DNA from: Ctenosaura bakeri
Taxonomy: Eukaryota; Chordata; Lepidosauria; Squamata; Iguanidae
DNA length: 64,000 nucleotides
Direction: 5' to 3'
Assembly: GCA_948474755.1 (NCBI GenBank)
Contig: CAOLHI010000357.1
Span: 434,001-498,000 of the forward strand
The translations under genes were made by a program, and so were the position numbers. Shown in pieces: positions 1 to 10,519 of the stretch (positions within the stretch are counted from its first letter, which is position 1; the number at the start of each line of letters is the position of its first letter). Under the pieces are notes generated by a model, which worked only from the letters and a program-made list of their open reading frames with translations, did no database searches and had not been told where the DNA came from.

Positions 1-87
1 TGGGTGTGAAAGCTGGATGGTGAAGAAAGCTGACAAGAAAAGAATCAGCTCATGTGAAATGCTGTGCTGGAGGAGAGTTCAAAAGAG

Positions 88-285
88 GCTGTTGTTGTGT
101 GCTTTCAAGTTGTTTCCAACTTACGGTGAACCTAAGGCGAACCTATCACAGGATTTTCTGGGGCTAAGAGTGTAGTACATGCTCAAGGTCATCCAGTGGG
201 TTTCCACAGGAATTGCATGGAATCAAACCCTGGTCTCCAAAGTTGTACTACAATGCTTAATGTTGTACACAATGCGGGCTCTCTC
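88..285 (-). repeat. tRNA-derived SINE with RTE-type tail
   Basis: On the + strand this starts with a TTG-rich run and GTGTGCTTTCAAG. It continues through CCTATCACAGGATTTTCTGG and CTCAAGGTCATCCAGTGGG, and ends near CAAACCCTGGTCTCC. Read on the minus strand this is a tRNA-like head with a B-box-like GGTTTGATTCC, a MIR-like core and a (CAA)n tail. It is degenerate and lacks part of the middle section seen in the copy at 33289. The family assignment rests on the other copies in this window. Confidence 0.75.
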
Positions 286-289
286 TCCA

Positions 290-542
290 GATACTACCTT
301 TTGGCAGTATCTAAATAAATAAATAAATAGGTCTGAGAAAAGCCTGAACTCTCATTACAAGCTAAAATGACTAAACTAAGATATGACTCATCAGAAAAGC
401 TGATAACACTTGGAATGTGGTAGGTAAAGACAAAAACTACACTACAGGTGAATTGAGTCAGCCAAGAAAGCCATGGCTCTGAGCTTTCAAGACCTGAGGA
501 GGGCAGATGATGACAGGACCTTATGGAGGTTTCTCGTTCATA
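290..542. other. Unannotated spacer with short (AAAT)n
   Basis: The stretch holds a short AAAT run near 312-328 and otherwise AT-rich single-copy-looking sequence. I see no exon, promoter or repeat family that I can name. Confidence 0.4.
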
Positions 543-721
543 GGCCATTTCCACATTAGAATGTTAATGTGCTATTATTCCACTTTCAATATCCCATGGA
601 ATCCTGGGGTTTGCAGTTTAGGGAGGGGCCTTTTAGCCCCCCCCAAACTGCAAACCCCAGGATTCCATGGGATGTTGAAAGTGGAATAATAGCACTATAA
701 CAGTCTAGTGTGGAAATGGTC
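543..721. mobile_element. Palindromic MITE, family P, copy A
   Basis: The two halves are inverted copies: GGCCATTTCCACATTAG at the left and a complementary TGTGGAAATGGTC at the right. The arms carry CCACTTTCAATATCCCATGG and GGGGTTTGCAGTTT around a short GC-rich loop. The candidate 3-bp flanks are ATA and GTA, with one mismatch. No coding capacity. It lies in the presumed first intron of the minus-strand gene, so a transcript could fold into a hairpin of roughly 80 bp. Confidence 0.85.
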
Positions 722-754
722 GTAGCCTTAGCATGTCAAATCAAACATGATGAC

Positions 755-963
755 AAACAACAATAACAAATTGTTCATATTTGTTGTCTTTTAATGGATA
801 TGTTGTAAATTGCTTTTAATTCTACTGATATTTAAACAATACTTTAACTCTTGTATGTGAGGTTTTATTTGCATCTGTTTTAATTTTTTTAAGCTGCCCT
901 GAGTCCTAAGGTTGAGGGGAAAGTGGGATATAAATAAAAAGGAGGAGAAGGAGGAGGAGGAGG
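755..963 (+). repeat. L2-type LINE 3' end with GGA-rich tail
   Basis: T-rich sequence leads into AAGCTGCCCTGAGTCCTAAG and then GTGGGATATAAATAAA. This pattern is characteristic of 3' ends of L2-like LINEs in squamates, and it is followed by GGAGGAGGAGG. Only the 3' untranslated end is present, so this is a 5'-truncated copy. Confidence 0.7.
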
Positions 964-3120
964 TTAGTTGTCTTTCAGTGACCTTTGAATCCTTTTAAGT
1001 GACTCCTTATTCGTCCCTATAGATACATCACTAATGAAACCTAACAACTGATCTCACAGATACAAAAACATAGGTTTTAGTCATATCATTGTTCCTGAAG
1101 ATCATGGATCCATGAACTTCAGCCCCTGAAACAAAGCATCTGTAACTTCCTCATTGTTAGGAGAATATATCATTGCTTCACATCTTGCAATATAGTGCTT
1201 GCTTTTGCCACATGGAAAACAATGCTTCAGATAAGAAGAATTTGTGTGAATATACTCAGAGACTCCTCTCTCAGCTGCAAGAATCCAGGCATATTAATCT
1301 CTGTGCATTTTAGGTTTAATAAATTGAAGATCAATGCTGACAGTTCATTATTTCAAATAAATTAATCATTAGCAAGTCAAACAGTCCTGACTGTTTAAAG
1401 ACTGCTCTCAAGATCTGCCTCTATAATCAAAATCCAAGAGGAAAGGAAATTAGAGACTATATGAATTGGCCACATGAATTCTTCCTTGGTTTTATCACTT
1501 TTTAAAACTTTTTCTTTTTTGTAATCAGATCAAATGCCCAGATTTCTAGCACACATCCCATTCTAGGTCCCACTGAAATAGTCAGTGCAACAATTTCCCT
1601 TTTCCCTCATTTTCTACTTATACCCACTTCAGGATGTTTCTTGGGCAAGACTGTGATTTGGTGATTTTACTAAGTGCTGAAATGGCATCTCTGGGGAATA
1701 TGTGTTTCCTCACCTTTTCATCCAGTAATATGATTTGTTCACTGCTAATGAAATAGACTTTTACTTTAACTAGGCTTAGTAAAGAGTTCAACAGGCAATC
1801 CCTCACCCCACTCCTTTCTGGACGACATATGGCCAACCAAAAACAACTACACACAAAAAAAAGTTAATGTCAACTGCTTTGACAGAGAACTTCCTCCTTT
1901 TCTTTAACATGTCAAAGCAGGAGTTGATAATCCCCACAGACCTCCATTTTTCTCCCTCCTCTCATCCCAATTCTTGGTTGCCCCGGTGGTTTATCATGTC
2001 CAATTAGCCATCTGCCATACTGCTATCATCATACAAAAGAAGCGCTCTCCCTTCCACCATAACCTATCAGCAGGGCCTTTGTCCAAGCTGACAAATAAGA
2101 ATCAGACACCATTGTTCTTTGTTGATGCTGCTGTCCGCATATAGGCTGCCAGTTCTGATTAAAACAGCAGGAGTGCCACAGGACACTCCAGGACTCAGGA
2201 TCTCTGCCAGTAACTCCATACACTGAAGTTGTATTTAGCTGTGCATATTCTGTATTCAGCCACTAAACTATACCCAGGTCAAATTCTGTTTTCCTTTCTC
2301 TTTGTACATTGAAAAATGCCCAAGGGTCTCTTTATTATTTAGTTAGAGATTCAGATAATGCAAGAAATATCATTATACTAAGCCTGGGATGTTAACTTCC
2401 AGGAGGGATATATTCCTTGGATTCAACAGTCTCTTCTTTTTCAAAAAAAATTGTCAATGCAGTTTCAGGCTAATTTACAATTCAGTTTATGTTCTCATTG
2501 CACCAACACAAAGCCACAGATTTTTGAGTTCCATACTCCAACCATTACATATCTGTCTGTATATTCTCTTACTTTCCTCTACTTAAGTGTCTTCTACCTC
2601 CATTTTTAAGAGGCCTTTGGCACAGCACTGAATTCCATGCAATTTAGTCCTACATTTGTGTTCCATGCTATAAAAATGGAAATTGTTTATTCACTGTAAT
2701 ATTAAATGCAGGACCTCTGTCCAAATAAAATACAAGAATAAATGCCTCTCACTTGGCCTTCAGCCATCCTGATGTTTCAAGTAATAAATTACAGGCAAAT
2801 TTGGGTTAAGAAAGCCTAGGAGTCTTTGCAAATATTTTCCTTTAATACAATCATAAATACCAATGGCTACTGTACATAAATGCATCACAGTACTTCAGTA
2901 AAATCAGTTTTGTATCCATATTAAAACTTCATTGGAACTCTAGGTATTAGCAGCTGAAACAACCATAGCAGCTCCTTGATGCCTGCAACAGCTCCAAGCA
3001 CACCTGTCTGAAAGAAGAATTTCTTCCATTGGACTGTCCTCTTTAAAAGGGATGTGATTATTTGCTTTAACTATTTCAAAGATAGTTGTATAGTTAAAAA
3101 TTCATTCACTCCTCAAAATC
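964..3120. other. Long unannotated AT-rich stretch
   Basis: Open frames here are all below about 80 codons and lack splice context or recognisable domains. I see no tRNA, microsatellite or named repeat. If the CpG-island gene model is right this is intronic. Confidence 0.4.
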
Positions 3121-3122
3121 CT

Positions 3123-3188
3123 AGATGGGGCAGAAACAGCCAATAGCAGCTCTTGAATATATATTTTGACTTATGCTGACACCCATGC
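3123..3188. repeat. Short dispersed direct repeat, copy 1
   Basis: GGGGCAGAAACAGCCAATAG, then CTCTTGAATA, TTTTGACTTA and ACCCATGCAA recur in the same order at 3641-3722. The later copy has a small internal insertion. The family is unknown. Confidence 0.5.
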
Positions 3189-3217
3189 AAACTGACTACT
3201 CAGTTCAGATATATTTC

Positions 3218-3345
3218 AGAGCAGAAGTGAGGCACCTGTGGCCCTCCGGATACTGGCCCATCTTCTCTGAATACTGTCCATGCCCTCTCGAGCTAAAAGG
3301 AACTGCAGTCCAACAATATCTGAAGGAATATGACATTCATTTCCC
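3218..3345. mobile_element. Degenerate palindromic hAT-like MITE (family H)
   Basis: GTGGCCCTCCGGATACTGG on the left and CTGCAGTCCAACAATATCTG on the right match the two arms of the family H hairpin seen better at 37582 and 53936. The centre is divergent. No target duplication was identified. Confidence 0.45.
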
Positions 3346-3640
3346 TGTATCCATGTGTTGGTGTTTCTTATTAGATCTGCAACATCTAAACTTTTTCCTA
3401 GACTGGAATTTAAATTTGACTTTTCAGCTTCATCTCCAATAAAACATCAAATATATTTGAAACAAAGTCAAAATAAGAAGACCAGGATAAATTCTGAGAT
3501 TTTGCACACCACAGGTTATCAGTGGATTTCAGATAAAACAGAATTCTAAAATATCTAATTTAAGATCACATGAGAAGGATATCAAAGGAATTTTGAAGGA
3601 AGACAAAAGAGTTTCATGTGATGTTCAAGTGAATAAACAT

Positions 3641-3722
3641 AGGGCAGAAACAACCAACAGCAGCACTTGGACAAATGTGCTCTTGAATACAGGTTTTGAC
3701 TTAGGCAGAAACCCATGCAACA
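3641..3722. repeat. Short dispersed direct repeat, copy 2
   Basis: This is the second copy of the motif at 3123-3188 (AGGGCAGAAACAACCAACAG, CTCTTGAATACAGG, TTTTGACTTAGG, ACCCATGCAAC), about 515 bp downstream in the same orientation. Confidence 0.5.
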
Positions 3723-5445
3723 GGCAATCTACCTGCATGCATTGATTTCTGCAAAGACAACATACAGATATAGCTGTGCATAAAATGTGGAACCTTGCAT
3801 TTACAGGATCCCAAAACACAAAGAAAGTGCACTACGGGCATTCATTGTACACGTTAGATCTCACTGCCCTTTATACACACATCCACTAACCACAATCATG
3901 TCATCTGAAGAGTGCTCACTTGGAAGGTTTTATGGAGATATTTTGTTAATGGGTAGTTTCATACTGAATATGATACAATGATAAACAAACAAACAAGTCA
4001 ACTGTATTTGTTTCCTGTAACAGTATACAACCAGCTCCTTATTATATACTAACAATCAGAAATGCATAGTAGCATCCCTGTGGCCTTTCATTCACCTTGC
4101 ATCAAACTTCTTAAGCTTTTTGTCCAAATGACAAAAACAAAGCATCATAATATTCCAGCAAAATATACCAATATGCAGTCTGTCCTATAATATAGCAGGA
4201 CAAAGGGCCATAGTCTTAAATTCAACACAAGACTCTTTGACAAAATATGACAAACTACCCCATGTCTCTTCCTCCTTGAATAATGCACATCATGAACACA
4301 GATCTGATCCGCTATCAAATCTGAAAGGAAGGAAGTAAAGGCATCATGAAAAATGTTGTCCACTGTCAGAGGCAAGCAGATTAAATCAATGCCTATGCCC
4401 TATTAAGAGTCATATTGCCTCAAGGATTTCCTCTTTGCACACATAATTTTCAAGAGCATCTATTGATCAAACAACTTGCCCACTGCCAATCATTCATTTT
4501 CAACTTATTTAGTAATAGAAATGCCAGACACTTGTATAATAAAGGAAGAATTAACAGAAGACTGACATACTGCGGATGATAACAAGAACTCCCAAAGAGA
4601 ACAATGTATTGCTTTCTTAAAAAGGTAGAATAATATTCATTTCCCACTCACACTCTAATACAGATAATTTGATTTCCTACAAAATATAACCCATGATCAA
4701 TTTCAACCACATAACAGTAATATGAGAAATGAAGCTACTTTTCTATCTCTGTGGACAGAACAAATAACTTCTCTCTCCTGTTATACTGAATTTCTATTGT
4801 ATTTCTGCATTTCTGCTTTATTAATATTTAAATGAGACAAATATTCTTTTGTCTGTTTTCACCAGCATGTAGTTAAAAAATTCTTGAAATTCCCAGTTAA
4901 AAAAAAATCCTACAGATCTTTTATTGAAGTGGAAAGTAGTCCTAGAAAGCCCCCTTCCCCTCCTTTGTTTAATATAAACATAACTTCCTTTTGTTATAGC
5001 CAACAAAGTAATTCAGACTCTGTTGTGCAAATGAGAAACTACATATAGCTCTGTTTATCCAAGAAGACTGAAAAGCATTCACAAAATCTGAATAACCTTA
5101 GGCCCACACAAAAAGGAACGGGGTTCATATATTCTTATTTACATAAAATTTCAAGTTTCATGTGTCCCAATACCTCAAGGTGTGTAAACAACAGAATTAA
5201 GAATTCATATAAAATTTTGCTCTTTTAAGTGGTCATCAACTGGCAAAACATGAGCCACCTGCCAGGGCTTCATTTTTCTAAAAAAGCCTACATGCATTGG
5301 TAAGGATTCACAACACAAAAAATGAAAAGAAAAGCATTATATGACCCAGACTACTGAGATACAGTCATGAAAACAGAATGTATCTCGCTCTGGCTTGGCA
5401 GAAGACAAGGAAGCAAAGCAAAACATGCAAGATCTATACATCTGG
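3723..5445. other. Unannotated AT-rich stretch
   Basis: No coding, RNA or repeat feature could be supported. Short frames on both strands look like chance. Confidence 0.4.
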
Positions 5446-5583
5446 GTTGGGGTAGAAATCATGCAGCACTCCATATGTTGTTGGATTACAACTCCCAGCA
5501 CTTCCACCCACTGGTTATACTAGCTGGGGCTGATGGAACTTGCAGTCCAACAAGAACAGGACAGCCATATGATTCCCCTGCCT
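5446..5583. mobile_element. Palindromic hAT-like MITE (family H)
   Basis: TTGGGGTAGAAATCATGCAG at the left mirrors CATATGATTCCCCTGCC at the right. Inside, GTTGTTGGATTACAACTCCC mirrors GGAACTTGCAGTCCAACAA. Such GGTGGGAATCATG ends with ACAACTCCCA arms are seen repeatedly in this window. The assignment to hAT comes from the CAGGGGT-like ends and is inference. Confidence 0.6.
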
Positions 5584-5809
5584 CATTTAGATAGACAGGC
5601 CAGGGACAATTTGAGGTCTTTGTTATGCTGGAACTCTTTGCCAATGTGGTTCATTTCATTCAAGGACTGATTCATCTCCAGATCATGCAGACATAACAAC
5701 TGTGGTCTGATCAGGGAACCTACTTTACCGCGTAGTGAATCTGGATTAATATACAAGATGTATGTGTACTCTATTTATTGTTCATGCAATATTTAAAAAA
5801 GCATCTCAG

Positions 5810-5866
5810 GTATCTCTAGCTGTCTTGGGAAAAGTGGGATATAAATAATTAAAACAAATAAGCAAA
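5810..5866 (+). repeat. L2-type LINE 3' tail fragment
   Basis: The sequence TAGCTGTCTTGGGAAAAGTG followed by GGATATAAATAATT matches the end pattern of the copy at 755-963. Only the last ~55 bp are recognisable. Confidence 0.5.
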
Positions 5867-6285
5867 CACAGTAACAATAGCAGTAGGTGTTCGTATTACC
5901 ACATGTAAAATTTTCCAATATAGTCTTCTTTGCGCAAAGTACAAAAGGTCTGGACATTTTTATGGGCTGTAGAGTGCTGATCAATATGCTAAAATTGAAT
6001 AACCCTAAAAGCACTCCTACTAATGCTGGAAAGTAGGATTTCTGAAAATAGTGGGCCTTGCTAATATTACACCATGGAAAAATATGATGCACTAAATAAC
6101 AAGTTCGGCAGGCTTTTCTCTGGCTTCTGGTGAACACCAAAAGCAGGACTACTAGCCAGAGGATACATAGGACTCCCATGAGCAAGAAAGCAGATGATGG
6201 TCAAAACTGCCTCCTAATTATTATGTTTCTATTTATTTTGAGGAATGATTTGATTATTATATAGACACTCTACTACTTATTAGAG

Positions 6286-6500
6286 GAAGGCCTCTAGCTC
6301 AGTGGGAGAGCACATGCATTATCTTCAGTAGGTTCTTGACACTGCCAGTTAAAAAATGATAAGGTAGCAGGTGATGGGAAAGGCCCTGCCCAGAATCAAT
6401 TGTGAGGGATCATAACTCAGCAACAAAATTAGATTTTGCATGCAGAAAATTCTGGGTTCAGGACATAGTCTCTCCAGTTAAAGTACCAGATACCAAGGGA
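6286..6500 (+). repeat. tRNA-headed SINE, apparent head dimer
   Basis: CCTCTAGCTCAGTGGGAGAG resembles a tRNA A-box region, followed by GCACATGCATT and CCAGTTAAAAAATGATAAGG. A second, more decayed head follows at about 6408-6495 (GATCATAACTCAGCAACAAA, TTTTGCATGCAGAAAATTCT, CTCCAGTTAAAGTACCAGA). The two heads in tandem suggest a dimeric SINE or nested insertion. It is not a functional tRNA, because the cloverleaf cannot be completed. Confidence 0.6.
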
Positions 6501-7285
6501 TATGCCTATATAGCTGTGAATAACAGGGCCACCTTATCCATTAGGGACTTTAGGTGCAGAGCCCAGGGCCTATGAAAATTTTAGGGCCTACAAAAACAGG
6601 ATTGGGGTCCTATGAAAGCACCCTTAGTGGCATGTCAAAGTGACATGGGAAGTCAAATACAAGAAAGCTAGGCCTACGAAAACCTTAATGAGGTCTTGTA
6701 CAATAAAGTAAAAAATGCCTGTCATCCAGCACACTATCTGGATAAGTTGTTATCAACACTTTCTACCTTTTATATTCTGAGGACTTAGAGCAAACTAATT
6801 GTGGATTTGACACCTCTCACACTTGTCCTAGATTCTTGTCTGTCCACACTGCTTAAAACAGTTAGCAGTTGTACTATCAATTTCGTTCCTCAATATTATT
6901 ATTGCTTCCTTGGGGCACATGCTGCCCTAAAGAAAAGCAGTTCAACCTCTCTTAAAGATAGCTAGGTTAAATTCAACCACCATGAGCCATTACTGCCCAG
7001 CAGCCAAGTAACATATCTTAGCAAGGGACTAGAAAAAAGTGGTAGTGTCTTAGCTGTGGATGACAGTGATTGTTTGGACCAATTTCAGTCCAACTTTTAG
7101 GCAACTTCCAGGATGGAAATTCTTTTGGGGTGACTTGAAGAAAGGACTATTATTGTCCAATCAATCTATTCACAGAATGTTATGGAGAATATATCATGAA
7201 AGATTCCATTAAATAAGAAAAGAAGAGATAATTCTACTGGGTTAGGTACTGGACACATAGTGGGACTGTGTCTCTGATGCTTCTG
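6501..7285. other. Unannotated stretch, possibly old repeat debris
   Basis: GGGCCTATGAAAATTTTAGG and related GGGCCTA / TCCTATGAAAG words recur between 6560 and 6700, suggesting a decayed repeat. I cannot name it. The remainder shows nothing recognisable. Confidence 0.3.
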
Positions 7286-7289
7286 GATG

Positions 7290-8500
7290 GAGGGTGAGGA
7301 GAGAGATGCGTCCAGAAGGTACTACAGTGGGACTACTATGTCATTCCTTGGCCTTAGACCTTTGTGATGTTGCAGGATTCTATTATGTCCCATATGTTTT
7401 TAAATATCTACATGAAACTGTGAAGAGAGGTCATCCAGAGGATAGGGTTAAGATGTCATCAGTATGCAGATGGCACACAGCTCTACTTCTTTTTAATCAG
7501 CCAAGCCTAAGGAGTTGGTGAAAATTATTGAGCTGGTGCCAGAAGATGGCTCTGATTTGAATAAGGGCAAAAATACTGGATTTTATATTAAAAAAAAAAA
7601 AAAGAGGGAGGGGGGAGGGAGAAAGAGAGAGAAGTACTACTGGATAGAAAGACCACCAATCTGAATAGAGGCTTGAAACCTGTTCTGGGTGGGGTTATAG
7701 GCCTCCCCCTCCCCCAGTGCAAGCAGATTTAGTAGAAGGGATGGCCTTGTACCAGCCAATGCAACAGCTTTCTATTCCATCATTCTCCAAACAGGGAACC
7801 CAAGGCAGCTGAAGAAAGCAAAGCTAACTTCAGTTCTTTACCATTAGTGGGACTGCCTTTAAAGATGGTTTGGGAAAATTCAGTTGGGACAGAATGCTGC
7901 CACCACGACAACAGTGTAAGCTGGACATGGGATGAGGAATGTCTATTTCATCAGACAGATATGACCTGCAAAAGCTCACTAGTCAGCCTGCCAGCCCCAC
8001 TGTGTTGTTGTTCATGCATGCATATAAGAAAGAAAGAGAAATAGTGAAATCACACTGAAGACAATAGGATTGACCACACGTACTTTGATAAGTAGTCCTA
8101 TAAGCTGTGAATATGCAATCCACCACAGTGCTTTCCTGGAAATATTTTACATTAAAGCCAAAAAGGAATTCTTCATTCAACCTCAACAGATTACTCATAT
8201 TTTGTCAATTCTGCCTCATCTTAACTGGCAACCAATTTGCTTCCGGACTCAGTTTAAGATGCTGCTTCTGGCCTTTTACATGCTAGATGGTTTGGGATCA
8301 GCTTATCTGAAGAAGTGCTAACACCCACATCTACACATCTGGGCTGTAGAATCTGTTCCAGGGGCCTTGTTCTCTAGCTGTATAAGGAAAGATCAGATTG
8401 ACAGCCAACAGAGACAGAGCCTTTTCAGTAACCACCCTGCATCTTGGGGGATTTCCTTTTCAAAGATCATAATCAGCAGCTTCTTAAAATTGTTTTAAAT
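7290..8500 (+). repeat. Decayed L2 LINE, reverse transcriptase to C-terminus
   Basis: Around 7443 the translation IGLRCHQYADGTQLYF is an L2-type reverse transcriptase active-site block, with the catalytic YADD changed to YADG. Around 8205-8315, LPHLNWQPICFRTQFKMLLL and GLGSAYLKK match the conserved L2 C-terminal segment. Further on, RAFSVTTLH-type sequence occurs near 8410. Frameshifts and an A-rich/GGGA simple repeat near 7590-7630 interrupt it. The copy is dead. Confidence 0.75.
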
Positions 8501-9590
8501 CAGACTCTAAAGAAGAAGTGGGCAAAATTTCACCTGCTTGCTCCTCTGGCTGCACTAGCACATTAGTGATGTGCTAGAAGTGACATCAAGCTATTTTCTG
8601 AGGTTCTTTGGGCACTTCAAGGGTTATAAAGGAAGCAAATAGCAAACTGCCACATTTGTGAGAAGTTTGGGTATGTTTTCAGTAACTGTTTCAAAATTGC
8701 TCAGAAAAAAAATCAGGGGCAGAGACTTTTACAATGCAAATAACAGATTCAGAGAAAGAAATTTCCTCAGGCAAGCATGGGGAGGAGTGAGTACAATTTC
8801 TCTCTCCATGTGCACTATAGTCCTCATGATTATTCCCTCTCCCAGTTGGCGCTATTTTGCAATTTTTAAAAAATATTTGCATGTTAATGCAAAGATGTGT
8901 TCACAGGGAACTTGGCCTTGTAATGTAATTAAACAATAAGCGGGAGTTAACATGAATCAGGGTTTCATATCACTCAGATGCCAAAGTGTGCAAAGTATGA
9001 CCCTGGGGCCACATGTAGACCCCAAGGCTGCTTTTGTGACCCTTGACTCCTCCAGATTCACTGGACTGCTGTTCTTTGGCCAAAAAAGAAAAGAAAAGAA
9101 AAGAAAGAAAAAAGAAAAAAAGGAATAGCCTCTCCTGAAAGGCAATCTTTTAAATAGGTTACATCCCACTCTTCTTTTAGTCAATTTTTTAAAAATGCAA
9201 AACCATAAGTGAACTTCTATATACTTTCAAAATTTGATCGGGTTTTCAATCTTTTGGCAATTTTGGCGTCTGTGTGGCTGCCAGACACATAAAATTGGCT
9301 CCTGGACCCACCACAGTCGCCAACCCCCTTTTAGGCTCAGAAACTGTGTTCACTGTCACAGCTCAATCCTAGAGGAAGAATATGATCAGGGATGTTTCCA
9401 AAATTTATAATTACCTGATTAAATATATCACTTTGCCTAATTCATAAGACTCAGTTGTATTGCAAAGCGAGTGCCATTTCTCCAGAAGTTCTTTTCTAGC
9501 TCTCAGTGCTAAAACAAGATTCTGGACATATACAGGTCATGTGTGGTGGACCAGGCACTCAAAGCTGGCTCCTTTTATATACAAACACAT
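8501..9590. other. Unannotated stretch with A/G-rich tract
   Basis: An AAAAG-rich tract lies near 9083-9125. GTATGACCCTGGGGCCACATG at about 8995 resembles the end of a common DNA-transposon remnant, with a possible partner near 9300-9330 (CTCCTGGACCCACCACAG). I could not establish terminal repeats or a target duplication. Confidence 0.3.
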
Positions 9591-9826
9591 TTGTTTTTGT
9601 TGCAATCTGCCTTCAAGTCAACTCCAGCTTATGGCAGCCCTAGCATAGCTTTTTCTTGGCAAGATGTATTCAAAGGAGGTTAGCCACTGCTGCCTTCTAA
9701 AGATGAAAGAGTTTGACTTGCCCAAGGTCACCCAGTGGGTTTCTGTGGCTGAGCAGGGATCCGAACACTGGCCTCTTGGAGTCCTAATCCCACCTACAGA
9801 CCACTACCCCACAGTGTATAGCTCTT
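9591..9826 (-). repeat. tRNA-derived SINE with RTE-type tail
   Basis: TTGTTGCAATCTGCCTTCAAG (reverse of the CAA-tailed 3' end), CTTATGGCAGCCCTAGC, GACTTGCCCAAGGTCACCC and GAGCAGGGATCCGAACACTG occur in the expected order. The core GACTTGCCCAAGGTCAC is MIR/CORE-SINE-like. The tRNA-like head is at the right end, so the element reads on the minus strand. Confidence 0.85.
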
Positions 9827-10029
9827 TAATGTTATTTCCTGGTTCCAGATGAAGATCTGGTTGGTTACTGTGAAGCCACATGACCTACAAAGCCAGCTGA
9901 ATTTTACCCTGATTCACAAAAAAACATGTGACAAGACACCTGATCAAGCAACATTCTGCTTGGCAAATACCTTCTCTATCTTCTTCAATCAGTTCTTTTG
10001 ATTTGTGAGGTTGCAATCAAACATGCAGA

Positions 10030-10515
10030 TATAAGACCTACTCTCCATGTCCAGAGACTGAGGGCCTTTCTGCACTACGTTGTTATAGTGCAATTATTTC
10101 ACTTTCAACCACCTGTGGAATTCTGGGGTTTGTAGTTTACCGAGGCCAAAGAGTTCTCTGGCTGAGAATCCTAAATGCCCCTCCCTAAACTGCAAACCCC
10201 AGGATTCCAGGGGATGTTGAAAGTGGAATAATAGCACTATAACAGTGTAGTGTAGAAATGTCCTAAGACATGGAGCAATGGATTCAAACTGCAGGAAAAG
10301 GGATTTCACATAAACATTAGGAAGAACTTCCTGATGGTAAGAACTGTTCAACAGTGAAATATGCTTCTCTGAGTCTGTTGGAGTCTCCTTCTTTGGAGGT
10401 TTTTAAACAGAGATAGGATATCTGTCTGTCTGTCAGGAGTACTTTGTGTATTCCTGCATGGCAAGGAGTTGGATTGGATGGGCCCTGTGGACTCTTCCAA
10501 CTCCATGATTATTGT
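10030..10515 (+). repeat. CR1 LINE 3' end, interrupted by a palindromic MITE
   Basis: ATGGAGCAATGGATTCAAAC, AGGAAGAACTTCCTGATGG, GGAGTCTCCTTCTTTGGAGG and GGAGTTGGATTGGATGGGCC are standard CR1 C-terminal/3' sequence. The coding remnant would encode the RFRLNIRKNF-like end of ORF2. Left of the MITE, CCAGAGACTGA rejoins with TAAGACATGGAGC as a continuous CR1 segment. The left 5' limit is uncertain. Confidence 0.75.
10062..10263. mobile_element. Palindromic MITE, family P, copy B, nested in CR1
   Basis: This is the longer subtype with a central spacer (GAGGCCAAAGAGTTCTCTGG ... CTGAGAATCCTAAATGCCCC). The arms are GTGGAATTCTGGGGTTTGTAG at left and AACTGCAAACCCCAGGATTCC at right. The flanks are TGA (10059-10061) and TAA (10264-10266), a one-mismatch 3-bp duplication. 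Removing the element restores uninterrupted CR1 sequence. Confidence 0.85.
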
Positions 10516-10519
10516 TTCT

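Noticed and set aside
6286..6350. Possible functional tRNA gene
   Set aside because: An A-box-like AGCTCAGTGGGAGAG is present, but the acceptor and T arms cannot be completed and SINE body sequence follows.
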